Shown here: positions 55,080-64,000 of the stretch, in pieces | Layout of the letters: each line of letters starts with the position of its first letter | Position numbering within the stretch: the first letter of the stretch is position 1 | Origin: Chondrus crispus | Lineage: Eukaryota > Rhodophyta > Florideophyceae > Gigartinales > Gigartinaceae | Assembly: GCF_000350225.1 (NCBI RefSeq) | Contig: NW_005179179.1 | Location: 377,114-441,113 of the forward strand | Direction of reading: 5' to 3' | Length of the DNA: 64,000 nt | Translations under genes and position numbers: made by a program | The notes under the pieces: model-generated | Database searches by the model: none | What the model saw: the letters and a program-made list of their open reading frames with translations, nothing else | What the model was told of the DNA's origin: nothing

Positions 55080-56573
55080 ATGAAGCCTTCGGCCATCATG
55101 CTTATGTGCCTGCTCATGTGCCCCCTCGCTCTGTGCGTCCCCTTGTCCGCCCTCTCCTCGACGACAGATAACCGTTTCTTCCCCGGACGAATTCTCCATT
55201 TCCGCGACGGCACTGTACTCGTCTCCGCCACATCTACCTACGGTTACGACGAGCTGGGCCTACACCCCATCGTAACTGTCCCGAACCGGCCCGAATTCAT
55301 CTCTGAAACTATCTTGCTCGCTCGCGTTCATCCAGTAAATCAAACCATTATCTGGGCATCCGCCGTAACGAGTGTGGAAACGAACGCCGGCTTGAGTGTC
55401 GACGGAGAGGGGAACACCTATGTCATTTCAGATATGCACACAGTGCTCCATCCGCCGAAGGGAACCATTACTGTTATCAAGTACTCACCAAAAGGCGTGC
55501 GCTTATACGAGAGGAGCCATACGCCCCGTACTGTGTCGGGGCCTAATTATAAGGGTCCAGAATTTACACTTGGCGTCGTCCAGGAGGGCGACGGGTCTCT
55601 CTTCGATGTGGGAGCGGATCTTGTCGTGCCCGTTTTGATTCACAGCAAAAAAGCCATTAGACGCCTTGGGATTTTGCGTTTGAATAAGAACACTGGCGCG
55701 GTTGTGGCAACGAGGGTAATGCCACAACTAACGGAGCTGGCCCTTTCGACGGGCGTGTCGGATTTTACTGTACTAAAGATTGGGAAAACCCCGTTGAGGT
55801 CTCTCGCGTGCTTCTTGTACCGTGGAGTGCCGCCCGGGAAGCGAAATAGGGAGAATTTATATGTGCAATGCGCACCCGTGAGGGGAAGGAAGAAAAAAAT
55901 CGTTACAAGGCTCCTGGATGACTCGGATGTAACCCTCTTCAGGTCGAATCGTCTAGCAGTCGAAGGGGAGGTGATTAAGGGCAGACTGCCGTCGTTGTTT
56001 GTTGTGCACGAGAGAGCGGCAGGGTTTGACTATGAAACACCAGAGGGGGAATCGACGGCTAGACATGAGATGGTGATAGACAGACTGGATGGAAGGACTC
56101 TGGAGAACGTGGATTGGGCGAGTGGGAAAAAAGGGGGGAGAGTAAAGCCGCTCATCGTCAGACTGCCCACGCCACGGTTTACCGGTGATGCAGCGCCGCT
56201 TCTTGCGATCAAATATCTGCAAAAGCGGCGCACGATTGGGGTGGTGTTTTCGATAAATACGGAGATCACGAAGTTCAGAAAGGATACAGGGCCGAGGGCA
56301 GACATTGTCATGGAGGCGAGGAAGGGTATGTATATATTCCCGCCGAAGAGATGGGTATTGTACATTGATGAGAAGATTCGGTTTGCGACGACGCTCGTGG
56401 AGGGGGATCCCAGGACAGAGGAAGAGAGCAGATTCAGACTAATAGTCAGTGACGTGGCGATCTCCAAGGATGAAAAGACGGCAAGGTTGTTTGGCTTCCT
56501 TTCGACAGTCTCGATCGAGAGCGGGCCTCTGTACATTCTCAACTCCAAGGTCCCAAACATGAGCACGCATTGA
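55080..56573 (+). CDS. Secreted beta-propeller-like protein, intact (497 aa)
   Basis: The start is ATG 55080 (context CCACCATGA), giving a clear signal peptide: a short N-region, hydrophobic IMLMCLLMCPLALCVPL, then a likely cleavage near residue 24-27. The mature protein has short beta-type repeats reminiscent of SBBP/NHL-like propeller blades: FRDGTVLVSA, TIIWASAVTSV, GLSVDGEGNTYV, GTITVIKYSPKGVRLYER, LGILRLNKNTGAVVAT, LPSLFVVHERA, DGRTLENVDWASG and KRWVLYIDEKIRFATTL. No catalytic motif, GPI signal or membrane segment was seen, so secretion or cell-wall location is an inference. Single exon. It is the only intact gene in the window not tied to a transposon, and has a dead paralogue with duplicated 3' flank at 45.2-47.8 kb. 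Function unknown. Confidence 0.85.
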   Translation: MKPSAIMLMCLLMCPLALCVPLSALSSTTDNRFFPGRILHFRDGTVLVSATSTYGYDELGLHPIVTVPNRPEFISETILLARVHPVNQTIIWASAVTSVETNAGLSVDGEGNTYVISDMHTVLHPPKGTITVIKYSPKGVRLYERSHTPRTVSGPNYKGPEFTLGVVQEGDGSLFDVGADLVVPVLIHSKKAIRRLGILRLNKNTGAVVATRVMPQLTELALSTGVSDFTVLKIGKTPLRSLACFLYRGVPPGKRNRENLYVQCAPVRGRKKKIVTRLLDDSDVTLFRSNRLAVEGEVIKGRLPSLFVVHERAAGFDYETPEGESTARHEMVIDRLDGRTLENVDWASGKKGGRVKPLIVRLPTPRFTGDAAPLLAIKYLQKRRTIGVVFSINTEITKFRKDTGPRADIVMEARKGMYIFPPKRWVLYIDEKIRFATTLVEGDPRTEEESRFRLIVSDVAISKDEKTARLFGFLSTVSIESGPLYILNSKVPNMSTH

Positions 56574-57085
56574 TCGGGCTGTCTGATAGATTGTAGCTGG
56601 TTGTAAAACACGCCTTGAAGAGGCGCTTTCGTATCGAATCAATTCCATTTTTATCTTAACATGCTCAGTACTGAAGCACCGTTACGTAGCTTTGACACCC
56701 CTATTCTCAAGTGCATTTGCGGAATGATCAAGCGCACTCTTCGAAAAGGGCGAGGTGTATATTTTGAGGAAGCGAAGAAAAACGCCCCACCGAGACGGGC
56801 GTCTAGCAGTTGGCAGAGATAACCAGATAGTCATTGCTTGACACACCCAGATCGGTGAGTGGAAGTTTGACAGGTTTAGATAACATAACTTGGTCAGTTT
56901 ACATAGCTGTGTACCATACAGGTTTTGCGTTGAGATGAGGATGCTTGATACGAATCGACCAGCTATTCGAAGAAGCAATATAGTAGACGTCGACGGAAGT
57001 TTGGCAGAGCAAGGGAGGTCATGAGTTGACATAGCCTAATACAGGCAGGGGTTCCATTTTTTCCCGAAAAGCTGTGTTGCAAAAA
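56574..57085. repeat. Duplicated 3' flank of the secreted-protein genes (copy 2)
   Basis: Collinear with 47107-47775 (shared GTTTACATAGCTGTGTACCAT, ACACGCCTTGAA, GAGATGAG). The other copy is longer through small indels. Beyond about 57085 the similarity stops. Confidence 0.7.
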
Positions 57086-57335
57086 CTAAGGGCCCGTTTA
57101 CATCCCCCAAATAAAGTTGCTACTCGCTGCGTTCCGACATCTTGTTTTCACGTGTGCCCAAACTATTGGATAGCAAAAATGGCGAGCGTAACAATGTCCG
57201 AAGCAAAAAAAGGCAAGACGACGTGTTACGCTCATGAGCGTAATGTAGTTTCAACTTCCACAATATGATTACTCATCACAGTACACCAAGATTAAGAACC
57301 TCTTAATCTGGTTGAGTCAAACTGAGTCAATATGA

Positions 57336-57778
57336 TGTAGCAAATTGGGAGGGACAGAAGGGTAAACTCTTGTTATAATCAACAAGCTTTAGTTGAACGT
57401 GTTCTCTCTCTTGTCTCTGTTTTTCTCATTATCCTTTTCTTCCCCTCTTTGTGTCTACTTCTAAATGTCGATGGCTTATATAGACTTTTTGTCAATACTC
57501 TACAGCATGGCAAACTATTCCTCAGTTTCTCCTTAGACCTTTCCAGACGTCCCCAACGTTGTATGTATTGTCGTTATGGAACTCGCGATTGAAGGGAGGC
57601 GTGCTTGGCGGTCTAGAGTATTCCAGGGTATTACATCTAGAGTTGTAAAGGTATGCCCTCTTTCCTTATCTGCCCAATCTCCGCATTTGCCATCGTGGCA
57701 TTTGTCACAGGTATTAATTTTTGGGAATATTTTCTAGACTTTTCCAGTCACTGCTGGATTCGGATGACACATCCAACA
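57336..57778 (-). repeat. 3' LTR of Copia element 2
   Basis: 443 bp. The polyprotein stop codon (57714-57716) lies inside this LTR. Confidence 0.95.
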
Positions 57779-60700
57779 TTCCCTTCCTTGGCATCTGAAT
57801 CTCGAGCATGGAAAGTAGGCCTCTCAGTTTCTCAAATCTTGCTTTGTGAAACGCCTTAGTCATAACATCCGCAATCATATCTTCGGTCTTGCAGTACAGG
57901 ACTTGTATCATTCCTCGTGCAATTAGTTCTCTGACAAAATGATACTTAATCTCAATATGCTTGGTTCGTTTCTCCTTAAGGGCCCAGCTAATGGCTCCTG
58001 TGTTATCTTCGTAAATCGGGGAAGGGAGCATACTATTGAACCCGAGCTCCTCCAATATCTCTCGTATCCAACGTACTTCTTTGCTGCATTCACCCATCGC
58101 AATATACTCCGCTTCTGTACTTGAGAGTGCCGTAGAAGTCTGTCTTCTACTCATCCATGAAACAGTTCCCCCATTAATCTTCACAACGAACCCGCTGGTG
58201 GATCTTCTTTTCTCGTATTCTCCTGCCCAGTCGGCATCTGAGTAAGCCTCCATCTTAGGCTTGTTAGTGTGTGATTTCTTGTACTGTAAACAATAATTTT
58301 CTGTTCCTTTCAAGTATCTCAGGACCCGTTTCACCTTCACCCAATCTTCAGCTGTAGGGTTCTCGCATTTTCTTGATAACATACCCACTGCGTGTGCAAT
58401 ATCAGGTCTCGTTCGGGTGGATAAGTACAATAATCCTCCGATAGCCTCCCTAAATGGTATATATCTGGTATTGTCAAGGTCATCCACATAAACGTCTTCT
58501 CGTCCAGGCAACATGGGGGTACTAACAGGTTTGCATTCCTGCATCTTGAATCTTCCAAGCAGTTCCCGAACGTACTTCTTCTGGTTTAACATCAGCCCTT
58601 CCTTGCCTTCAATTAATTCAACACCTAAGAAAAATTTTGCTCTGCCCAAATCTTTCATCTTGAAAACTTGCATCAATTCTTGCTTGGATTTTAAAATAAG
58701 TTCTTCATCTGTGGACATGAGAAGTATGTCGTCAACATAAATAACAATCCAAAGAAACGTATTGCCTCTCGTCTCTTTTTGCCTGCGAATGTACACGCAT
58801 TCGTCAGAAAGAAGCTGCTTACACCCAAGTCTTTTTACTTCTCTGTCCCATTTTGTATTCCAAATTTTCGGTGCCGTCTTCAACCCGTATATTGCTTTCA
58901 GTAATTTTAGCACCTGCCCTTCTTTAATTCCAATGTCAATTCCCTTCGGAAGTTTCATGTAAACATCTTCTGAGCCTTGCATTGAGCCATTTAGAAAGGC
59001 TGTCTTGACATCCATCTGATGAACGAAGCCACCCATTTGGGTAATTAGGCTCAGTAAAATTCGTACTGTACTGAAATCGATTACCGGCGCATATACATTC
59101 TCAGTCGTATTTTGTTGGAAACCTTTTGCTACGACCCGAGCTTTGAATCGGTCAATACTCCCATCAGGATTTTTCTTAACCGTAAGAACGACTTTTGAGT
59201 CCAGTGCTTTGCATCCTTTGGGTAGCTCAGTTATCTTCCAAGTGTTGTTTTCCAATACAGATTTTAGTTCTTCTCGTATGGCTGCTTTCCATTTTTCGCT
59301 GTTGGTTCCGTTTAGGGCAACTTTTAAATTTTGCAACTCCTGGTCTGCGACGGAAGCAATATACCCAAATCTATTTGGTTCGATTCTTTCTCGAGATGGA
59401 TATCTCCTTTGCTGACCATGGACCTCATTATTTTCTGTATTTTCTGACGGCTCCGGGTAGTATGTCAATTCGTCTTGAACGTCTGAGGGGTTGTTTTCTT
59501 CATCTTCATCATATATGAAAAAATCTTCTGTAGTTGTATCCTCGGTCATGTTGATTTCTCCTTTGCTATCCAACACATCTCCAATGTCTTGAGCTGAATC
59601 CGTTTGCTTTGCCAGCCATTCGTCCAACTCCATCCTGCCTTTTACAGTATTCCAAATTTTTGCAGGAAATTCATTCTCATTGAATCTAACATGCCTTACA
59701 TGGACGATTTTTCTCGTCGCAACATCCCAAACTCTGTAAACTCTATGCGGGAGACATCTCATCAGGATCGCTTTTCTTCCTCTTGCGTCAAGCTTTTTAC
59801 CCCGCGAGTCCAGGTACGACACTCGACATCCAAATGTCCTTAAATGATAGACAGTGGGCTTCTGTCCCGTGAGCAATTCAATTGGCGTTCTAAAATTTCT
59901 TTGCTGACTGCCTGTCAAGTTTCTTATGCTTGCTGCCGTTGCTACCGCTTCTCCCCAAAACGTAGGGGGCAGCCCTGACTGTGACAGCAATGTACGGACC
60001 ATGTCCAGGAGGATCCGATTGGCTCTTTCAGATACACCATTCTGTTGTGGTGTGTATGGCGCGGTCGACTCCCATTCAATACCCGTTTCTTGGAGATAAT
60101 TCTTGATAGCTGCGTACTCACCTCCGTTGTCGGAGTACAATAATTTCACTTTGACATCATACTTCCTTTCAAACCTTCTTTGAAACTTGACGAATTCGTC
60201 CTTGACATGACTCTTCTTTGACACAACGCATACCTCTAAATATCCGGAATTTGCATCTGTAAATGTGGCAAAGTATCTGCCTCCTCCAAGACTTGTATTT
60301 GGGAACGGACCGCACACATCTGAATAAATTACATCTCCGGGATTCATTGCTTTTGAAGTCTTTCTCTTTAAAATAGACCTGTTTTGCTTTCCTTCTATAC
60401 AAGGCTCGCAGTCTGGCCCTTCCTGGGGCTTGTCGCTTAAGTTCAACCCGATAACCGAATCATTGCTTGCCATTTTCTTGATCATGTTCTTGTTGGCATG
60501 ACCAAAACGATTATGCCACATTTCAACAGCATCCGTTCTTGGTGTACTTATGGCTGCAGTGGCTGATCCATGAAAATCGTTCCAAGTGCTGTACACAGTG
60601 TACAGTCCATTAACTAAAGGCGTTTGACAGAAAACTTTGTCTGGGCTTCTTATAATACACTTTCCATTCCCAAATTCGGACTTGTATCCGGCTCTATCCA

Positions 60701-61850
60701 GAGCAGAACAAGATATAAGATTCGTGTCTAAGTTTGGTACATGAAGTGCTCCCTTCAACGGCAGAACCACTCTTCTGTTAATTTGTCCATTGTGACAGGA
60801 GATAAATGCTAAACCTTCTTCTTCAGCTTCAATTTTCCTGCCATCTCCTAGAGTGATTACTCTTGGTACTATTTTTCTAATGCCTTTTAACAGCTTTCTG
60901 TCACTTACCATATGTTCACTAGCACCAGAATCGACTATGAACTCCATTTTGGGAGCAGTTGTACTTTGTTTCCAATGGCGGTCACTCTGGACTTCTGTGC
61001 TTGACTTCACAGCCATTACTCGTTCTGCATTCCCTGCTTGATCATCGTGAAAATGAACAGTCTTCCCGTTGTATCCCCAATTTGAATTATTTGTTTTGTG
61101 TTTCCTGCGATCGCGATAATTTACGTTCTTGTTATATAAACGACACTGACGTTTGATGTGGCCTTTTTTCCCACAGTGAAAACATTTGATATTACTTCTG
61201 ACATTGAGGGCTTTCTCACCAATTTTCTCATCTTTAGTTCTTGTCTCAATTTTAAACGCTTGCCTTGAATCATATTCTTGTAATAAACGAGAAGTTACAG
61301 TATCCCAGGTGAGATCTGAATCACCCAGCGTTTGTAGTGCCGATACCACTGGTCCATATGGAGAGTCCTCTTTAAATCCGAAGCTTGCCAATAATATTGC
61401 CACTTGCATGGATGCCGGAACTGCACTATCCATGGATTCGAGTCTTTGGAATAATGCTTCCATTTCATCTATGTACTCAGACATGACTTTTTCGTCACTA
61501 TATCTCATGTAGTGCAATTCGGTTTGCAACTGTACCCTTGTTGCTGCACTCTTTGTAGCATAACGTTCGTTTAACTTTTCATGCATTTTAGCGGGATCCT
61601 TCTTCTCACTGAGTACCGTTCTCAGTGGCTTATCGCCAAGTGCCTGTACCATCCGACTCCGTGCTTTTGCCATCTTTAGCTTCATTTCGGGTGTCAAGCT
61701 AGTGGTGGTGAACTCTGTCGAGGTGTCACGAAGGACTACACTCAGAAGCTCCTTCGACTCCAATAGAGCCTCAAACCTCATCGACCATAGTGTAAAGTCC
61801 TCACCTCGCTTAGCGTTAAATTTCACAATCTTCTTGAAATCCTCTTCCAT
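57714..61850 (-). CDS. Gag-Pol polyprotein of Copia element 2 (1378 aa, uninterrupted)
   Basis: I chose ATG 61850 (MEEDFKKIVKFNAKRGEDFT), which is outside the LTR and starts a UBN2-like gag; the open frame begins further upstream inside the 5' LTR. Domains: gag about 1-215; CCHC knuckle CFHCGKKGHIKRQC about 223-236; protease FIVDSGASEHM about 307; pre-integrase H446, H451, C481, C484 (MWHNRFGH...CEPC); integrase core YSDVCG, LYSDNGGEY, PQQNGVSER; RT MDVKTAFLNG and IVIYVDDILL; RNase H AYSDADWAG, SSTEAEYIA, YEDNTGAIS and ADVMTKAF. All catalytic residues are present, and the single frame differs from Copia element 1, where RT is in the -1 register. Confidence 0.95.
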   Translation of the reverse strand: MEEDFKKIVKFNAKRGEDFTLWSMRFEALLESKELLSVVLRDTSTEFTTTSLTPEMKLKMAKARSRMVQALGDKPLRTVLSEKKDPAKMHEKLNERYATKSAATRVQLQTELHYMRYSDEKVMSEYIDEMEALFQRLESMDSAVPASMQVAILLASFGFKEDSPYGPVVSALQTLGDSDLTWDTVTSRLLQEYDSRQAFKIETRTKDEKIGEKALNVRSNIKCFHCGKKGHIKRQCRLYNKNVNYRDRRKHKTNNSNWGYNGKTVHFHDDQAGNAERVMAVKSSTEVQSDRHWKQSTTAPKMEFIVDSGASEHMVSDRKLLKGIRKIVPRVITLGDGRKIEAEEEGLAFISCHNGQINRRVVLPLKGALHVPNLDTNLISCSALDRAGYKSEFGNGKCIIRSPDKVFCQTPLVNGLYTVYSTWNDFHGSATAAISTPRTDAVEMWHNRFGHANKNMIKKMASNDSVIGLNLSDKPQEGPDCEPCIEGKQNRSILKRKTSKAMNPGDVIYSDVCGPFPNTSLGGGRYFATFTDANSGYLEVCVVSKKSHVKDEFVKFQRRFERKYDVKVKLLYSDNGGEYAAIKNYLQETGIEWESTAPYTPQQNGVSERANRILLDMVRTLLSQSGLPPTFWGEAVATAASIRNLTGSQQRNFRTPIELLTGQKPTVYHLRTFGCRVSYLDSRGKKLDARGRKAILMRCLPHRVYRVWDVATRKIVHVRHVRFNENEFPAKIWNTVKGRMELDEWLAKQTDSAQDIGDVLDSKGEINMTEDTTTEDFFIYDEDEENNPSDVQDELTYYPEPSENTENNEVHGQQRRYPSRERIEPNRFGYIASVADQELQNLKVALNGTNSEKWKAAIREELKSVLENNTWKITELPKGCKALDSKVVLTVKKNPDGSIDRFKARVVAKGFQQNTTENVYAPVIDFSTVRILLSLITQMGGFVHQMDVKTAFLNGSMQGSEDVYMKLPKGIDIGIKEGQVLKLLKAIYGLKTAPKIWNTKWDREVKRLGCKQLLSDECVYIRRQKETRGNTFLWIVIYVDDILLMSTDEELILKSKQELMQVFKMKDLGRAKFFLGVELIEGKEGLMLNQKKYVRELLGRFKMQECKPVSTPMLPGREDVYVDDLDNTRYIPFREAIGGLLYLSTRTRPDIAHAVGMLSRKCENPTAEDWVKVKRVLRYLKGTENYCLQYKKSHTNKPKMEAYSDADWAGEYEKRRSTSGFVVKINGGTVSWMSRRQTSTALSSTEAEYIAMGECSKEVRWIREILEELGFNSMLPSPIYEDNTGAISWALKEKRTKHIEIKYHFVRELIARGMIQVLYCKTEDMIADVMTKAFHKARFEKLRGLLSMLEIQMPRKGMLDVSSESSSDWKSLENIPKN

Positions 61851-61956
61851 TGTGAACCGTGACAGTATCCGTAGGACGACTTGGGTACGTCTGAATAAGC
61901 GATCGGTGGCTCTGATGTCTCTGACGATAGTCCCCTTCTGTAGCGATGCTACCAAC

Positions 61957-62399
61957 TGTAGCAAATTGGGAGGGACAGAAGGGTAAACTCTTGTTATAAT
62001 CAACAAGCTTTAGTTGAACGTGTTCTCTCTCTTGTCTCTGTTTTTCTCATTATCCTTTTCTTCCCCTCTTTGTGTCTACTTCTAAATGTCGATGGCTTAT
62101 ATAGACTTTTTGTCAATACTCTACAGCATGGCAAACTATTCCTCAGTTTCTCCTTAGACCTTTCCAGACGTCCCCAACGTTGTATGTATTGTCGTTATGG
62201 AACTCGCGATTGAAGGGAGGCGTGCTTGGCGGTCTAGAGTATTCCAGGGTATTACATCTAGAGTTGTAAAGGTATGCCCTCTTTCCTTATCTGCCCAATC
62301 TCCGCATTTGCCATCGTGGCATTTGTCACAGGTATTAATTTTTGGGAATATTTTCTAGACTTTTCCAGTCACTGCTGGATTCGGATGACACATCCAACA
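61957..62399 (-). repeat. 5' LTR of Copia element 2
   Basis: Same 443 bp as the copy at 57336-57778. It contains a TATATAAGCCATC-type TATA site on the minus strand (about 62091-62103), a plausible promoter. Confidence 0.95.
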
Positions 62400-62404
62400 T
62401 ATGA

Positions 62405-62935
62405 GTCCCAGGAATTCTTCTACATTTCCTTGCTAAAGTTTAGTATAAGTAGCGCCCTTCTCTACCTCAAAGTAAAATGAGGAACTCATCCATCCTACTC
62501 CTTACTCCAACAACTGTTCATCTCCCAATATCTCTCAACGTCTCGCCGCCCGTGCCCGCCCGCAACCGCCCAGCATGTACGGTGGCAGGGGTGTCGTTCT
62601 CCTTCTTAATGAGAAAGCGCAAGCAATGAAAAAATAAGTTGAAAAGCAACCAGATTCAAGGACAGCGGTCTAATAGAAACTTGTGATTCAAAGGCCAAGA
62701 GGATAACTTAGTGTAGTAGAGCTCAGCCACAAATATCGAGCTATTGCGCAAAGCCCTTTCGGTGCACAATTGTCTAGACGTTTCAAACGACGCCCGTCAA
62801 AGTGCTCATAAAATGATTAGGCCAAAGGCTTTGGTATTGCAATAGAAATTTATTGTTTTCCGACATATCTGGAATTACTGAACACCTGTTTCATATCAAA
62901 AATAGTTCGCAACAACAAATATCCTAGCGCACCAA
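62405..62935. other. No recognised gene
   Basis: About 530 bp between Copia element 2 and the stop codon of the DDE_4 transposase. It should contain the 3' flank and one terminal repeat of that transposon, but I could not define its partner because the other end is outside the window. Confidence 0.35.
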
Positions 62936-64000
62936 TCACGGAGACTGAGTGTCTTCGTCAGAACCAATCATGCTGCGAAACCTGGTATCCATCTTTTGTC
63001 GACGCCTGCGACAGTAGCGTTCTTGCCGCAATTTGCGCTTCTCCAAAAGCTCACCCCCGATACTGTAGTTGCGATTTTTGAATCGCTGATAGAAGTCCAA
63101 ATCGTCACAACGCAGACCGTCGACACGAACATGCGCGTTTGTCAGCGCTAGGCAGAGCCTAGAAATGGGATCATAATTGGCTTCACTCCACCGATACTTA
63201 CTCCCAACCACTCCCCAAAGCGAGCATAGACGCCCAAAAAAATTCTCCACTATGATTCTATCCGAAGACAGTTTGCGGTTAAAAGATTCCTCCTCGAAAG
63301 ACAACATCCCACGGGCAGGACGCTTGTGGGGTGTAACGGCGCGCACAAATTCCATTGCCCCCTGGTAACCTTTATCTGCAATAAGGCACCAATGCTCCGG
63401 AAACTCCTCCGAATAAAGTCCACCATCTGTCATTTGCCCCTCTCCCTCACACTTTCGCAAGGCTGTATCGTGAAAAGTCTTGTTGCGGTGCATAATATCG
63501 ATGTCCGAGTAGGACCCCGGATAATGTTGTGTAGAATCAATCGCAAACCCGTTCGGTAAGACCGAAACCTCTACTTTATACCCATATAATTTGTGCTTCC
63601 CAGAAAAATATTTTTTAGATTCCTCATGATTTTCCGATGGCCGATTCGTATGCTGAAACGTCACGTCAGTTGCGTACAACGCATACCTGAAATTGCTAAA
63701 GATTTCGCTTTCTCTTCCAATACAGTCATGCTGTGATGCTCCATCGTCTGGACTACAAACAGACGATAGAACTCATCCGTTATTAGACGGATGAAACTCA
63801 TTATAAGACGCTCGAACGTTGGCCCTTTGATCTTAAAAATACGCCCTAGGAGGTCCCAATTACCGCCGTGCTTGAGGACCGTAATCACCATGAACAAAAC
63901 GTCTTTGCCCGTAAACGGAGATTTGCGTCCACGCCCGACATTGAATTTTGACGTTATAAAATCCGCGAACGTCGTCCAAATGCTTTGAAATTGCCGAATA
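62936..64000 (-). pseudogene. DDE_4 (Harbinger/IS5-like) transposase, catalytic residues intact, one frame change, 5' end outside the window
   Basis: Minus strand, open from the window edge: FNVGRGRKSPFTGKDVLFMV, ITVLKHGGNWDLLGRIFKIK, then a register change near 63670 between EEKAKSLA and NFRYALYATDVTFQ. The frame 63679-62936 has the first Asp (YATDVTFQ), SGKHKLYGYKVEVSVLPNGF, second Asp (IADKGYQGAMEF), Glu (SDRIIVENFFGRLC), and a basic tail RRRRQKMDTRF. It is the better relative of the dead gene at 2547-5096. One indel or a short intron is needed to join the two frames. N-terminus missing. Confidence 0.75.

Larger units (their letters stand above)
57336..62399 (-). mobile_element. Full-length, apparently intact Copia element 2 (5064 bp, 443-bp LTRs, TATGA target duplication)
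   Basis: LTRs 57336-57778 and 61957-62399 look identical by eye and have TG...CA ends. TATGA at 57331-57335 is repeated at 62400-62404. The purine run AAGGAAGGGAA on the minus strand (57779-57789) touches the 3' LTR as the polypurine tract. A TGGTAGCA stretch sits two bases inside the 5' LTR on the minus strand, consistent with an initiator-Met-type primer site. One open frame covers gag to RNase H, so this is a young and possibly active copy. Confidence 0.95.

Noticed and set aside
1-64000. tRNA, rRNA or other structured RNA genes
   Set aside because: No cloverleaf with the conserved TTCGA and A/B box spacing or rRNA core sequence could be found by eye on either strand; a covariance-model scan would settle this.

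Overview
The window reads as nuclear DNA of a eukaryote. It has Copia LTR retrotransposons, a tyrosine-recombinase retrotransposon, and pogo/Tigger, PIF/Harbinger-like, Tc1/mariner and Mutator-like transposases. It also has TATA-box promoters and single-exon genes, with no operons or bacterial-type spacing. Base composition looks near 50% GC. Intron-poor genes in a repeat-rich setting suggest an alga or oomycete-like protist. A florideophyte red alga such as Chondrus is my best guess, but nothing in the sequence proves it.

Almost everything is mobile DNA in successive stages of decay. 0.4-1.4 kb: broken DUF6818/Myb-like gene. 2.5-5.1 kb: dead DDE_4 transposase gene cut by two solo LTRs in opposite orientation, each with its own 5-bp target duplication. 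5.9-18.7 kb: graveyard of pogo/Tigger (four copies, one with TIRs), PIF/Harbinger, Copia-type and Tc1/mariner pseudogenes. 18.8-21.9 kb: Mutator-like (MULE) transposase remnant. 22.7-25.7 kb: decayed reverse transcriptase/RNase H element of unusual type. 27.7-34.8 kb: old 7-kb LTR retrotransposon. 34.8-39.85 kb: small TA-flanked TIR element split by a well-preserved Ngaro/DIRS-like tyrosine-recombinase retrotransposon. 43-44 kb: GC-rich coding-like fragments of unknown function. 45.2-47.8 and 55.0-57.1 kb: two copies of a secreted-protein gene, the first dead and the second intact. 48.0-52.8 kb: full-length Copia element with 141-bp LTRs and a CTATC duplication. 57.3-62.4 kb: apparently intact Copia element with matching 443-bp LTRs and a TATGA duplication. 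62.9-64.0 kb: a better-preserved DDE_4 transposase, running off the window.

The only intact non-transposon gene I can defend is the secreted protein at 55080-56573. The mobile genes follow standard cut-and-paste or copy-and-paste logic. The surrounding pseudogenes show nonsense changes, frameshifts, deletions and nested insertions.

The most unusual signal is a recurring scar: pairs of palindromes that abut, or nearly abut, each other (30364-30477, 11842-11946, 13300-13348, 26086-26122, 42385-42440, 44383-44491). At 30.4 kb the reverse-transcriptase reading shows that the extra DNA is an inverted copy of the left flank joined to an inverted copy of the right flank. That is what would be expected if both ends of a break folded back, were copied, and were then joined.
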